NCBI GenBank assembly: GCA_907165065.1
Contig: OU015530.1
Coordinates: 53,232,465-53,296,464, forward strand
DNA: 64,000 nt
Source of the DNA: Caprimulgus europaeus
Taxonomy: Eukaryota > Chordata > Aves > Caprimulgiformes > Caprimulgidae
Direction of reading: 5' to 3'
Part shown: one piece after another, positions 46,001-59,180 of the stretch
Numbering within the stretch: the stretch's first letter is position 1
How the letters are laid out: each line of letters begins with the position of its first letter
Program-made: the position numbers and the translations under genes
The notes under the pieces: model-generated
Databases searched by the model: none
Seen by the model: only the letters and a program-made list of their open reading frames with translations
Told to the model about the DNA's origin: nothing

Positions 46001-49000
46001 AGCTTTCCCCCATTTTGGGAGTGAGAGAGAAGAATTACCCCCTTGGAAATGTTATATCTGAGTGAATTTACTTTTCCATGGGCTGATATTCTTCTAAGGA
46101 AGAAGGATGTTCTAGCTGTTGCTCAGCAGAAAGGATATTTTTTTAATTTATTGGCCTGAGGTGGTTACAGGGTCATGGACCAAATTCCACCTTGGGTGAA
46201 GTGGGAAGTGTTTTACCAGTTTCAGGAGAATTTGAATATGTAGTTTGTGTTGCACTGAATTTGAATACGGAGACTTAAAAATAGGGCTTCTAGTTCACAT
46301 CCCAGTCTCTGAGGTGTTCTTGCTAACGGTGGAGGTGTGTTGACATGGCAACTCCCTAAATCTAGCCCCAAATGCTGTAAGCTTAGCTCCTGGACTACTA
46401 GGACTCAAAACTGTTCTGAATGAAAGCCTAAGCTAAGGCTTTCTCTCCACTGAGGGTAACACTTTATCTTATGGATGAAGTTGGCCTATGTAGGTTTTTC
46501 TCCTAATCTCATAAAAGCCCTCAGAAATTTTGCATTTTAATTTAATAAGGACAGAGCTGAGCTCCTCACCTATATCATTTGGTCATAATAAAACTGTGGT
46601 AAACATAATTTGTCCCCTTCTAGTGCCTAAGCTTGCTGTGATACAGAATTATTTTACCTTTTTCTTTCTCTTCTTCGTCTTTTTGGTGCTAAGCTGAAGT
46701 TCTGGTTGGTTTTGGTAAGAAACTGCAGATGGGCTGTGAAGCACAGTGTGAGTATTGAATGCTCTTCCCAGCTGTTTGTGGTAGATCAGATTTGCTCTTT
46801 GTCATGGGCTGGGATCCAGTTGCAGGACAGATGCTTTACAGTTTTGTTTATTGGATTTGCTACACAAAGGGGTTGTGCTCCTCATTGACAGGGAACAGGT
46901 GGCTTGTAGAAAGAAAAAATAAACATGTTTTTGATATTTTTTTGACTGTTTATAGATTCTTGTGACATACTGATTGCAGCTGGATGTGCAAAAAGGAAGG
47001 GTTGGAGGTATCCATGCAGCCTGCCAGCCTGCATCACTCAAACACAAACACTGATGCACCAAGGTTTGTACTTTCTCCAGAGCTTGAAGATGCTCATGTC
47101 ATGGTCAGTAGGTGAACTTGGCTGGCTCATAACCTCCTTCCTCTTACTCTTCTCCCATAACTTCTTGCTCCTCTTAAAGCTATGGATCATGCAAGTGTCC
47201 CTGGTATTCTACCATGTTAGGTCCCAGCAACCCCAGAGAACCCCCTAGCAATGATCAAAAAACCCCACCCCTCAGCAGATAGTACCTACATAGGCTTGTG
47301 TGTCAGGTCATGTAACAGGTCTGCTTCTACCTCTTGTCATGTTACAGGACACCTGCTTATCATGGCTTTCAGGAAATATTCATTTTGATGACAATAAAGT
47401 TGGATGTCTCCTCAGTCTGTCTTCACTGATGTCATGGATGGTGCTTTGAACAGAACGAGAAATGAAGGGATCCAAACATGTAGGTATTAAACCATTGATT
47501 CACTTGAAAAGACAGCAGGACACTGAATAGACCAGTAAAGCCTGACTTTTGGTTTTGGCCCCAAATAGAGCTGGGTGGTAGCTGACTTCTGTTCATGATC
47601 TTCTGTTTCCTCCACCATGTGACCAGACCTGAGCCATTGTGTGCCCAAAATTTCGGTGTCTCCCAGTTCTTGCTGGAACTCTGACCATAGCAGTCACATA
47701 ATGGTATGTACAAGAATTTCCTCTCACAAGACTGAGAGGCATTTATGTGAAGCCCATGTGAAAACCCAGATCCTTGGGGACTCCAAAGGAAAGAGAAACA
47801 GCAACAAAAAAATCTAAAAGTTTGGGTGGTGATTCATGGAATGCCTTCACCATATAGTTGTAAGAAAAAATCGAGGAGGATATGAAGGACTGTCAAAACT
47901 AACTATGTAAAACACTGAGGAGTCATTGCTGCCAGGATTTTCCATGTCTGTGTGACTCCTCCATGCTATGTTAGTTGTGTAGAGCACAACTGGTGATCTC
48001 GGGGACTTTTCCAAGCAGCGTTAGCCAGTTATATGGACATGCTTGGGCAGTGGGACAGGCATTCAGACCCTAGCTCATGTAAACATAAGCTACACTACAT
48101 GTAGCATGACTGCCATGCTGGTGTGCTTACCCATGCAATTATTTCTGCATATCAAAGTATGGACAAGAGCACTTCCATTCATATATTTGTGCAAGAAGCA
48201 CTGGTGACACTGTGTGAAAATCTCCATGCCCTGTTCTTGGCTTATGCAGTTGAAGGTTAGGATGAAATGTGTGGTTCTGTCAGTGTGAAGAGCAGATAAG
48301 GAGCCAAATCCTTTTATTCATAATTGTGATGATCAGTGTGTGAGCAACCCTGATGTCACCATAGGTTTGTGCAAACCAGTCGAGCTAATTAAGTGTGAAT
48401 AGGCCTGGATTTCAGAAAAATCAGCCTCTATTAGTGGCAAAATCACAAACAGGGATAGGAACTGACTTTGTGAGACTGCTCACAGCCAGCAGGTTGCCTG
48501 GTTCTGGGCATGGCTGAAGAGCTTCTGTGAATATTTAGGAACTAAGAAGAGAAACTGCTTTACTTTAATATACAGGGAGGTTAACAGGCACCCACTGGAA
48601 CCCTTTTAATTTAGCAAGTAGCTCCGTGGAGGCTGGGACATGTTAAACAATTGTCCTGGTAACCCAAAGCTAGGCTGAAAGTGTTCACATCTATCTTGTG
48701 TATTCCTTAAATAATAAACACTGGACAAAGTTCAATAAACAACCAGATCAAATGTCACTGAGGAGGCACTAGGAAAGCAGATAGACATAAGCATCTATGG
48801 GACAATGCTCTGCAAACAGGGAAAAGTCACACAGAGACACAGACTGGAACTGATGTCTTCTCTGGAAGGATTTACTGGCAACATGAGGTGAAGTGTTTTG
48901 GGCAGGGCAGGTGCTTTTTATTCACATTTTGAAGCAGGAGTTAGAAAACTTTTCCAAGGGCTGAATCAGCCTTTCAGAGTCATTTGGTGGACCAGAAATG

Positions 49001-52000
49001 AACGTCAGTCCATAATAATGCCAAAAAGCAATGTGTCCATGAGCTGTATGAAATGGAATTGCAGCTTGTGGAAGTGCCACAAGTTCTCCATTCCCACGTC
49101 TAAAGTACATGGGATTCAGTACAACCTATCTGTTCTCCACAGCCTTCCTCACTACCTATTACTTCTCTTTGCTGAGGGAAAGTCTGGTGTCCCTAAGTCA
49201 CCATCAACTCAAAGTATGCCCTTCCTGAAGCATTGTTATAGTTCCCTGCTAATTAAAGTACTTTTTTTAAACTCCTGGCATGAATCTACCATATGATGCC
49301 TTCAAGAAACCCCATAGCTGGGTTTACTGGACCAATAGGCTTGGTCCCATCTGAGTGGTAGGGATTAGACACTGTGGCAGGACAAGCCCAAGCAGAAGCA
49401 GTTTAAGGGTACCCATGAGAAGCAGCTGTAATCCATCCCATCTCTCTGATGTATGAGTGGGGAGGCTTTTTTGGGGATATGTGGGATGTAGACCATGGTG
49501 GGATCTTTGGGGTCATACATAGGAGGGCAGTAGTGTCGTGCATGGGGCTGTGGAGTTGTGTGGAGAGGTCACGGTTCACTTACTTAGGGACATTATATTA
49601 AGGTTGCTGATGTATCCTGGAGATATATTGCTGTGACATTACTGTCCTTGAAAAGGAAAAGGTTTTGGCATAAATTTTTTAGCCAAAATGGAGGTCTCTG
49701 AGCCTTGTGGATATAACACCCTTGTCATGTTTAACGGGATACGTGTGAACTGCTGGCTTTCCTACAGCCTACCTGCGCTGTCGCCGAAGCTGTTATGCCA
49801 GGGCCCTTATCATGCAACACTTTGCTGTTTGCACCTTGCTGATGGGTTGTCAAGACAGTGCACAGGAATGTCACCATGTAGTTTGTCACCATGCCATTGG
49901 AGTGTAAGCAGGAGGTGGTGACATGCAAGTCTCCTTCCCTCCCTCCATCCTCCCTGCTCTTCTGCTCCCCACAGCTCACGGCAACATCTCTATGACTCCT
50001 TCCAGCTCTTTCTCACCCCTTGCAGCAGGTGGACGTGACTGGGGAGGTCTCCAAGTGCTCTGTGTCTCTCCTGTGGGTTGGAGGATGGAGTTCTGCCTTT
50101 CCCTGCCATGGCACCACAATTCCCAACCACAAGGCAGCAGTACATGGAGGAGCACCTGGTCCTTGCCTTGAGCACTGGAGGGAAGAGAGCCCACCCAAAC
50201 CCACTGTGCATATGGGTATTGATTTCTGCAGTGGAAAAAAATCTTCTCTCACAATCTCATTCTCTGCTATTGTGTCCAAGCACAAAACCAGTTAAAGAAG
50301 GAAACAGTACTGCTGCTCTTGTGACCAAGTAGCAGATCAATAATTTGGCCTTGCAAGGTTATTTATGTCAGGATAAGTAAGCAGTGATGTGGGCCAGATA
50401 CTGGACTGATATTATTTTGTTTATTCACCAAAAAATGCCAACAAAATCCTGTTTCCCTAAATGAAGTGAAGGCAATGAACAGGCAGCCTCCTTGACCTAA
50501 AAAGCTCTGAGTACAAGCAGCTTTTCTTTTTGTCCCTTCTGAAGACCATGATCTCATAAAACTTCATATTACCAGCATAAATCCTTAACTAAGCATAGCC
50601 AAAAGTGGGGAATTACTCTTTTAAGAGGCTCCAGCCCCAGCCAGAGGGAGCTGATGTGGAGTGAGCCTGTGGGCAGCACTGCACAGTGCTTGTGGATCAA
50701 CACGGCTTAACCAAAGACAAGTCCTGCCGGAGTTCTTGGCTACAATGGGGTCAAGCTTGATCTTTCATCCAAATTCTCCATATCTTGGTGAGTTGCTCCT
50801 CATGCATGCTAGTGTTGTTAGATCAAGTGGCAAGTGAGTCCCCAGCAGAGCGGGGAATGGACCTTGCGTGTCCTGCCACCATTCATCCCCTCGCCCCGAG
50901 TACTTGAGTATGAGCAAAAAGGACCTTGACTCTGCAGATGACCTCTGAAAGATGAAACAGCAGTGAGCTGTAGGGATTTATATGTGGAGCCTTAAAGGAA
51001 GAGCAGGACTCATTAAATCAGTCAGGTTGTTGGTGGGGCTGGTTGTAAACAAGCTAATGCTGAGTTGCCATCAGTTCTCAAAAGGACAATAGTGTGAGTT
51101 TATGATTTTGGTGGACTTTGAATGAAGTGACCTCTACGCTGGGCCTCCAGGAAATGAGATGGGGGAAGCTAGATGGGAGCTGGATCAGACATATTTCAGT
51201 TATGCCTCTTGAATATAGAGAGCACACCAAAATATTGCACTTGGAAAGATGAAAGGGAATACTTGCCATGATTTGAAACACTCTCTTGCCTGCCTCCTAA
51301 GTATTTTTAAAACAGAAGGAGAATGTCAGACCTTTGTCTTGCATGAAGAATGAGTTAATTTCCTATAGAGGTGTGAACATTTTGCATGACCAGCAGAGCC
51401 AACCTGGAATACATAGAGCTCTCTGTGCAACAGTGGATAATAGGTTCACTCTGCTGTATGTCATTTGTCCTCTGGAAGTGTTGGCTGAGTTTTTTGCGTT
51501 TCCCAAATCTTAGTCCTGGGAAAGTCACTGCCATCTCTCCTCCTGCATTTAAGTAGGTGAAGATTCATGCTGAGGAACTCTTCTGCTTGGGTCTAGCTTT
51601 GCTGAGCATGTTTGTTATCCCGCGAAGATGGAAGAGCAGTCATTTGTAGGAAAGCTGCTGCCCCTCTGGGGCTGATGTTCCCAGAGAGGGGAGGAAGTTC
51701 CTGCATGAAACAGAGGAGAATTTACATCCATATAGCTTCAACTGACCCAGTTTGTGCATCTAAAACTGTCTTTTAGATGCAGCTCAGACAGACTTGGAGT
51801 TTGAAGCAGTCTAGGCATTCTTTATAGCCAAGGGAGGAGAAAAGAGAATTCAGCTCCTCCAAGAGGTGCCCACAGAGCCCCTGTACCATTTGGACTCATG
51901 TTTGACCACCATAAAGGGAAAGCTCTGGCCCAGGTGTCTAATTTACAGAAGCCTAAGGTATTTGTGATCAGACCCAAATCAGCCTAATCAGGTCTGTTCT

Positions 52001-52282
52001 CCTTTTGTCTTAATGGTACAAATCTGAGGAGGAAGCAATGTGTTGCTGCAAGAACAATGCCAGCAGGATTTCTTAATTTCCTGTGTTTCCTAGCTCCAGG
52101 GGGGAAAACACTGCGTGGGTGATGAGCCAAGGTTTCTGATGCTACCTCCCTGTGTCAGCATGGATCCAGGCAAGTGCAGGTTTGGATCAGCTTGCTAGGA
52201 GGGTAAGAGAGACCTGAAGTGGACCTTGCTTAAACAAATTTGAATCACCCTGGGGTGAATCAGCACCTAGAAGCTTCTTTAC
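46001..52282. other. long non-coding stretch, nothing firm recognised
   Basis: GGTCATGGACCAAATTCCAC at 46171-46190 may be another sliver of the old amniote repeat. The 132-codon frame at 48898-49296 and the cluster of overlapping frames on both strands at 49688-50332 show no domains; mutual overlap indicates chance openness in GC-moderate sequence. Confidence 0.4.
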
Positions 52283-52299
52283 TTTTTTTTTTTTTTTTT
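52283..52299. repeat. homopolymer, 17 T
   Basis: Uninterrupted T run followed by AACC. Not attached to a recognisable retroposon. Confidence 0.9.
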
Positions 52300-53059
52300 A
52301 ACCTAAATCTGACCATTTGGAAACATTGACTAGTTGCATTACTGCAGGTAGAGCTCACCTCTTTACACGGTGTAGCTCAACTGGTCCTTCTCAGAGCTCT
52401 CAACATCTCTTGTGGGCACTGGTTGCTGGACCAGTGTACTCATGTAAAAGTTTTTCCCTCTGTGGGATTATGTAAATATGTTTTTCTCAAGTTGCATTTG
52501 AAAACTGGCCAGATCCCTGGACCCAATTTGCCTGGATCTAGCAGACAATGGGATGACAACATGAAGGATTTATGGGATGTGCCTTGCATGTCTCTGAAGT
52601 CAGCATCCTCACAATACAGGGACAAAATTCGTTCCTGGTGGCAGTAACCTCAGGCTTGTTGCTGTGTCTTGTAGCACCATCAGAGCCACACAATGTAAAT
52701 GTTTACTGCCTTCTTTTCATGGGCCTGTGGCTTGTGTTTTGAGTTTCATGCAATGCAGCCAGGAGGGCCTCCAGAGAGTGGTGTTATAAAAGACCAAGAG
52801 GCCAGATGCGTATGAGACTCTAGCCCAGAGAAAAGTCCCCACAGTTTGATACCATCAGGGCAGTAGGGTATTGAGAACAAGGGAAAATTGAGTTGGCCGT
52901 AGGATGCCATCCGGTCTTTAGGGCAGACAAATGCATGTAATCTTGGTCAGGGCTGTAAAAGCAGCATTACTAGGCTGGAGGGGAGGAATGCGTGGCCGGG
53001 GAGCTGCGATAATAGAAGGAGGAGCTCGGAAGAAAGAGGAGAGGAGCGGCATTCGCTTT
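52300..53059. other. non-coding sequence, nothing recognised
   Basis: A pair of opposing small frames near 52423-52647 only. Purine-rich patch at 53015-53047. Confidence 0.4.
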
Positions 53060-53560
53060 CCCTATCTGTGAACTCGATACAGAGAGACATTGGTAGTTTC
53101 CAATAAGCAGTTCATTTATCTTAAGTTAATACCTTTTTACTCCATCGCTAGAAGAGTGATCCCAATTAAGGCAGCACAGCAGGGCTTCCTGTATAAATCT
53201 CCTCACACCGCCGGTTACGTTATTTGCTACAACCAACCAGAGTTATGATCACCAGTGAAAAATAAGCTTCCCATCTGGCAGCTGGCCAGATTCATCCCAG
53301 CAAAGCGGCAGAGTAGAAAGAGGACTGGGAGAGGGAATGCATTGAAATGTAAAACAGTTAACATTTCTACAATATATGTCAGCATCCACCAAGCAGTGTG
53401 GGCAATTAAGTAATGTTACATTGTACACTTCACCTTGGAAGAAAAGCTCATTTTGATGGAATAAAATACCCAAGTGGCACAGATTCTACTGCCGATTTCA
53501 CATCTAAAGCAGTGTTTTCCCTTCTATGCACAACGCTTTAGCACAGAATTACGAGGGGGG
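53060..53560. promoter_or_regulatory. candidate conserved non-coding element
   Basis: Repeat-free sequence of even texture with CCAATAAGCAGTTCATTTAT (53100-53119), CTTAAGTTAATACC, CCCAATTAAGGCAGC, GTGGGCAATTAAGTAATGTT (53399-53418) and CGCCGGTTACGTTATTTGC (53209-53227). Several CpGs are retained in an AT-rich setting. This is the kind of sequence that often aligns across amniotes, but that was not tested. Confidence 0.3.
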
Positions 53561-54148
53561 AAAAAAAGCAGCATGATTTTAGACTTAGAAGATAAGTAAA
53601 AGTGTGGGCCCTCTGCCAAGTTTCTCACCATTTAGCAGTGCCGAGATGGGATAAAGAGTAGATTTCTGACTGCTTCCCACAGCCACTTTTCTAGTTTTGC
53701 AGAGCTGTTTTATATTAGAAAATTGTTTAAGATCTTTCATTGCGTCTTTTCTTTCCTCTGATTTAAGGGATCTTCGTGCCTCCTCCTCCCCCTACATTTC
53801 AGGGGAAGCAGCTCCTAGAGGGGTCCTGACCTCGCACTGCATGGGAGCAGTTTGCTTGGGGGAATGACAAAGCTCTTCAGCAGAGTGACCAGAGAAATTG
53901 GTTGTGGCTGCCTATGTCAGTCCTGCTGCACTACTTTTTTTTACTGTAGGGGTGTCCCAAAATTAACTGTGATAGCACCGCTTAAAATCTTCCACATCAC
54001 CCTGTGGATAGGCTTGAAACTGGATGGTGACTTCAATGAAAAATAAAACAATGTATGTGCATCTGGGCTGTTAGTCTGAATAGCTGAAATCAAGAGATTA
54101 ATGGAAATTGCCTGTTGCTTGAGTTCACCAGAAGGGAAAACCTGTCTT
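53561..54148. other. non-coding sequence, nothing recognised
   Basis: No repeat, RNA or gene signal beyond short frames. Confidence 0.4.
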
Positions 54149-54188
54149 TAAAAAAAAAAAAAAGAAAAGAAAAGAGAAAAAAAAAAAG
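54149..54188. repeat. A-rich (AAAG-type) tract
   Basis: About 40 bases of A with scattered G. The left flank shows no retroposed gene or SINE that would explain it as a poly(A) tail. Confidence 0.9.
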
Positions 54189-55542
54189 ATATAAGCAAAA
54201 AAATGTAGTCTCTAAATTCCTGTGGATTCTATTAAAATTCTTCCTCTGTTGGCATGTTATTGGAGAGTCTTTAGCTTTGAGAACTGATTGTCCGGTACTG
54301 CTGGCTTGTCTTTTTAAAAACCTGGATGCTGACTGGAACCAGATGAAAAATTTTAACTGAAATGTCTATTAGGGAACCAGTTCTAAGAGGAATTCAACAG
54401 ACTTTTAGAGTCATTTCTGATAAATCCAGATACTGAATTGGTAAAGAGATACTGCACATGCTGCAGAGCAATAGAAAGAGAAGAATGGGGAAGGAGAGAA
54501 CAAAGATAAAGTGGCAAAAGTGTTTACGGGCTGAGAGGTGGAGGAGAAATGTATTAACTAGGTCTTCTTTTGCCTTTTGTTCATGAATCTCACAAATGTT
54601 ACTGTGAGTTTAGTCTTTAAACGTAATAGGATCATAAGATTCAAGGAGGAAAAGTTCTATTTGCAGCTATGCCAAAGTTTCCAAGAGGTGTTTTGGATAC
54701 ATAAACTATTGTTATGCAAATATAAAATGGCTTTTTGGGTTTTTTCCTTTTTCTTTTTTTCTTTTCCCCCTAAACCTCTCTGTTTGGGGCATTGGAGCTT
54801 GGTGCTGCATCTTCCTTTGGTATGTTATTTTGGAAATTTGTTGTGCTCAAATTCTAACTGCAGGCTCTGCTCTTAACACTTTGAGGGTGTAGGAGGCTGG
54901 CTTTGATATTTTGCATAGGTTCTGCTGAACCTATTTCAGGCTGCAGTTTGATGGTTTACACAAAAAAAAATAGCCTGAAGAAAGTGACATTTAAAACTTG
55001 AGTGTTCATGAACCACCAAAGCCAGGAGAAATTGTATGCAATGGGAGAGCTGGGAATCCCAGTTTTGTAGAGATACCCTGCTGGTCATGAATTTTGAGTC
55101 TCTGAATAGACCCTGGTCACTCATACTAGGCAGGGAATTGGATTTTCAGACCTCTCAGAATACCCTGAAGAGAAAAACCGGGTTTCTCAGGCAGCCAGGA
55201 ACAAATTACTCCCAACAATGCCATGCGTAGCAGTGGGACACTTATTCAAATGGGAACAGAATGTCTCCCTTAGGAAGCGTCCGTGTGACATTAGGAACAT
55301 TTGAGCCATAGGGACATCAATGGATTTAATTGTCAAACACAAAATGTCCTTTGGCCACTGCTTCACCATGGGGTATGTTGTCTCAACCTGCAAAATGCTT
55401 TGCTTTTACAGACATGGGTGCAAATTTTTTTCTGAGCTTTGCCTTACTATTTATCTGGAGCTTTTTTGATAGCACAAAGCCTCCTGTTCTTTGTTTGCAG
55501 TACAGCTCCAACACAGACAAAATGCCCAGAAGTTCTGAGGCA
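54189..55542. other. non-coding sequence, nothing recognised
   Basis: A 99-codon plus frame (54577-54876) contains a Phe/Ser run from a pyrimidine tract at 54735-54770; not protein-like. Confidence 0.4.
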
Positions 55543-55636
55543 CTGATCCTGCAAGGATTTATCCCCCTAAACACATTGACTTAGTTGGGACTACCTGATC
55601 TTATTGTTAAGCATACACCCAAGTCTTTCCTAGGCT
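55543..55636 (+). repeat. old amniote foldback-like repeat
   Basis: CTGATCCTGCAAGGATTTAT, CACATTGACTTAGTTGGGAC, TACCTGATC, TGTTAAGCATACACCCAAGT and CTTTCCTAGG. The order corresponds to a repeat I recall from reptile/bird sequence: GATCCTGCAAAG at one edge, a 'CCCATTGACTTCAATGGGACTAC' centre, and a 'TTAAGCAT..AAGTCTTTGCAGGATC' far edge, so its two ends are inverted copies. Diverged but recognisable over the whole length. Confidence 0.5.
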
Positions 55637-57149
55637 GAAGCCTCAATTAGTAACTAGGACAATAAACTGCAGGTGGTGGCTTAGAATGCCAAGTAGTAGG
55701 TTTAAAATATTTAGATGTCTGGGAGCTGAATCCAAATAAAACAGGTTCTGTATTTCCTGAATTGACCTGTATGACATAGCGTCTTTTTTAATGTTCTTAA
55801 AATTCTCTTAATCCCTGTTCCTTGTATTAACTGGGAAATGAATGCATTACCTGGGGTAGCAGCTTGGTTCAACTTCACGGCATGGTTCTACTTGCACACT
55901 AGCTCAAGCAATAGGCTGGCAGGATCTATGTTTTTCCTCCATTCATTTCTGCAGTTTTCACTGCTATCTTATTTCTGTGCCCTTTTAATGGTAGCAGTGG
56001 TCATGTTTGTTTGCAACACCACTGAAAGACCATTATCTGTTTTCAAAAATCTTTGGACATAAATCATTCACTCAACTGAATACTGCAGTTGTCAATGTGC
56101 CCTGTTACACACAAATCATAAACACTAGGGCACTTATATCCTTCTTCCAAACTTCTCTATGTCCCTCTAATACCCTTCTAATGCCTTCTTAACCATCTGG
56201 AGCTATTAGTGGTGGCAACTCCAGGCACCTTCTGCTGTTGTTCCCATATGGCTTCTGAAGTGGGACCCAGGATCTTGAATGGTACGTAGCTATGGCAAAT
56301 ACCTCCCATAGTCAATGGGTTTTGTTCTGTAGAGGAGAGTGGGTGATGGATCAGGCCAAATGAACTGGTCACTCATGTGGCAGATTGAGGGACACATGGT
56401 CAACTCCTGCAACTGCACTTATGAGGAATTTAGTCCACTCCCTTAAGAAGCAATTCACTTGCTGTTCCCCAGTAAGATTCTTGGTCTGTTTAATAGGACA
56501 AATTCATCCTCTGCGTGACCTCAGTGAGTTTTATAGCAGCACTGCAGGTAGCTCCCTGTGCTCAGCCGAGATAGCTCTGGGTAAAGCCAGCAGTGGAAAG
56601 AGCCACTCTGTCATTTGCTTAAGAATCATTGTTACAGGCACAAAACACAAGCAGCAAAACGTCCCAAAATATGAAATCCTATTACATATTCTAGAGAGTG
56701 AATATAGAAAATACCCCTGTGCAAGCTGAGATACCAGATATGCGAGTACCAGTACCTTGAGTTCCAGTTCCTTGTGTGGTGTCTTAGTGCTATTCTAGTC
56801 CAAAATAATGCATGATGACTCCTTCGAGCAAGGGATTCTCCTCTGTACAAAAAGCCTGTGTTAACCTGTGATATGGAGAACAAATTCAGCCAATGGCTTG
56901 AATGCGCTATGGGGTCTCTGGGTTTCCTGAGTCCCTGTGAAATTAGGTAAAGCAAAGTTCTGACAGCCCCAGCACACAGTCATCACCCACTAACAAGCTC
57001 ATATTGCCCTTAATAGAGCAGAGTTCTACCCAAGATATGGAAAGTTCCCCTCGTTTCTTGTCCCAGTTTCAGCAAGATGGTAAATGAGGCTTAAAGCCTG
57101 TCATTGCTCTCACTAATTCTAGTTCTCTTGGCTAGATGGGTAAAATTCA
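55637..57149. other. non-coding sequence, nothing recognised
   Basis: The 114-codon plus frame (56385-56729) and 107-codon minus frame (56632-56955) have no recognisable features. Confidence 0.4.
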
Positions 57150-57480
57150 TCTCCACTATAAACATCTTCAAATATTTACATACAATAACAATTATGGGCA
57201 TTTTGATTTAAATGATTAAAACACCAGGCTTGACTAGACACTAATTGCTATTGATTGTTTAATGATATTGTGGAATGGTAATGCAGGCTTCATATTGACA
57301 GTCAAAAGCAATTGACCGAAAAGTCATTATCCATTTTTAGCCTTACAAGTAAACTGCCTGAATTTTGATTGAAAAATATTGTACTAAATGTAGAAAACCT
57401 CCTAAAGAAAAAGGATGAAAACTCTAACCTCCATGTTATTGAAAGCATTTAAATTACTCTTCTGATCACACAGTGGGAAT
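57150..57480. promoter_or_regulatory. candidate conserved non-coding element
   Basis: The strongest enhancer-like texture in the window. Homeodomain and SOX-like motifs are clustered: ACAATAACAATTATGG (57183-57198), TTTTGATTTAAATGATTAAA (57201-57220), ACACTAATTGCTATTGATTG (57238-57257), TTTAATGATATTGTGG and AAAGCAATTGACCGAAAAGT (57305-57324). No repeat character and no frame of note. Untested. Confidence 0.35.
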
Positions 57481-57527
57481 ACAAGAAGAAATTTAACCTT
57501 CATTTCCAGAAGGAAGCTTTGACTACA

Positions 57528-57600
57528 GTCAGTGGTTAGAGCAGTAATCTTTTGGTTCTGGGACTGGGATTTAAGTTCCTTCTCTGATTTTTATGTGCCG
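57528..57600 (+). repeat. fossil tRNA-derived SINE head
   Basis: GTCAGTGGTTAGAGCAGTAA, TTCTGGGACTGGGATTTAAG and TTCCTTCTCTGA. This follows the tRNA-like head of MIR-type SINEs (AGTGGTTAGAGCA, a box-A region, then the '..CTGGGTTCGAATCC..CTCTG' box-B region), with box B decayed to GGGATTTAAGTTCC. The body is not recognisable beyond about 57600. Confidence 0.45.
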
Positions 57601-58739
57601 TATGTTTATGGCCTCATCTAACTCCTATAATTGGCATTGCATTTCATCACAAAACCATTATACATAATTTAGCTGTGTTCTTCATAGGTCAGACCTGAGT
57701 AGAAGGTCACATTGGAGCTACCTAAACCATATGCCTTCTGAAGATAAACACTGAATCTTGATTTTCATTCTGCTGCCCTTTTTTTTTTTTTTAAACAGGA
57801 AAGAGTGAAGGGAGAATGCAAGGAAAATCCTGAAAAATGCTATAAATTTTATCCGTAGCAGTACAATTTTGGTGTTCTCTATGTATATTATTATACATGC
57901 AGCTTCCAGCATTATATAGAAACCTACTGGGTAAGATTAAGGGTCCAGAAATTCACTATCTTCTCTCTGATCATGATCAGTATGGGAATTGTGATTATAT
58001 TATTGGAGTTAATGCTCCTCAAAGGTGTATATGAATTAAGACAGAATTGAAGCCAAATCACAGACCTACAGGATGTTGAGCCATTGGGAGGACCAGAGCT
58101 TGACCAGGGCTTGCAGACAGCTAACCAGTTCAGAAATAATAATTCTGAACTTGGCCAAGCCAACTTCTGGATCTCATTTCTCACAGTTAGGTCACTGGTT
58201 GTCCATGTTTCAACCCAGATCCAAATTCAGGCACCAGATTATTTGTTTCCAGAGAAGTGCCCTCACTGGATTTCACTTCAAAAGTTGAATTCTGCTCCTC
58301 CTAGAAATAGGAAGACATAGTTAATGTGAAACAGGAATGAACCTTGGATTAAATGGAGGATTTGAAGAAAATCAGGATTTCATATGACTTGCTGATTGTA
58401 GCATAGACATCAGCTAAATTATCTAAGTATCCAGAAAACCTCCAGCAGCTCCCCACAGGTGTTTCCCAGGGCTTCTCTATGAAGGGATGAAAACATAGCT
58501 GGGTGAACTGCAGTGGTAAGACTGGTGGGCAGAGCCATGAGAAAATCCAGCCATGCATAAAGCCTGGCACCCAGAGTGGTCTATTCTGAGTATTTCTTTG
58601 TCTTTTTGCTGTTGGCACTGGGGTGAGGCTGTCTCCTATGCTTAGATGGGCTCAATCAGAGTCAACAGGGAAAACAGAATGGCTCCACCAAAAAACTCAG
58701 GAGAGAGAAGCACAATTTATGCATTTAAACTAAGAAAAA
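57601..58739. other. non-coding sequence, nothing firm recognised
   Basis: A 14-T run ends at 57792 followed by AAACAG, acceptor-like; the open stretch after it ends in a stop after 19 codons (57856-57858). Other frames have opposing partners and no features. Confidence 0.35.
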
Positions 58740-59180
58740 CATACCTTTTCTGTATCATTTATTTTGACACTTGGGAATGTTTCCTAAGAAGCTGAAAACA
58801 ATCGATATTCTAATTAGAACATTGAAATTTTGTCTTCACTCCTTGTTCAAAATACAAAGCTATTTCTTCACAACTCCAAGAGAATGGGTTGCTAAATAGG
58901 ATGCCTCAATCTATATTAAATCACAACTACTTTTCAGGGCTTTAAGAACAAAAATATACACTTTGATAATTACTCTGTGACCTCATTATATGACAGGTAT
59001 AAACCATTGCTGCTAATGAGTTGTCATAAAATAACATGAAAGCAACCAAATCAATTTATAAATAGTAATTTTGTTTTGAAAGAATTCTAAATGTATTTTC
59101 CTAAATGGAATATTAAAAAACTACTTTTAAATACTTTTCTGCAGGAAACATGGAAAATATTTGCATATGCTACAATTAAG
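58740..59180. promoter_or_regulatory. candidate conserved non-coding element
   Basis: AT-rich and repeat-free, with ACAATCGATATTCTAATTAG (58799-58818), TTTGATAATTACTCTGTGAC (58962-58981) and CAAATCAATTTATAAATAGT (59048-59067). Spacing and variety of motifs argue against simple AT-richness. Untested. Confidence 0.28.

Noticed and set aside
48898-49296. 132-codon plus-strand frame
   Set aside because: No domain, signal or repeat; no splice context worth noting.
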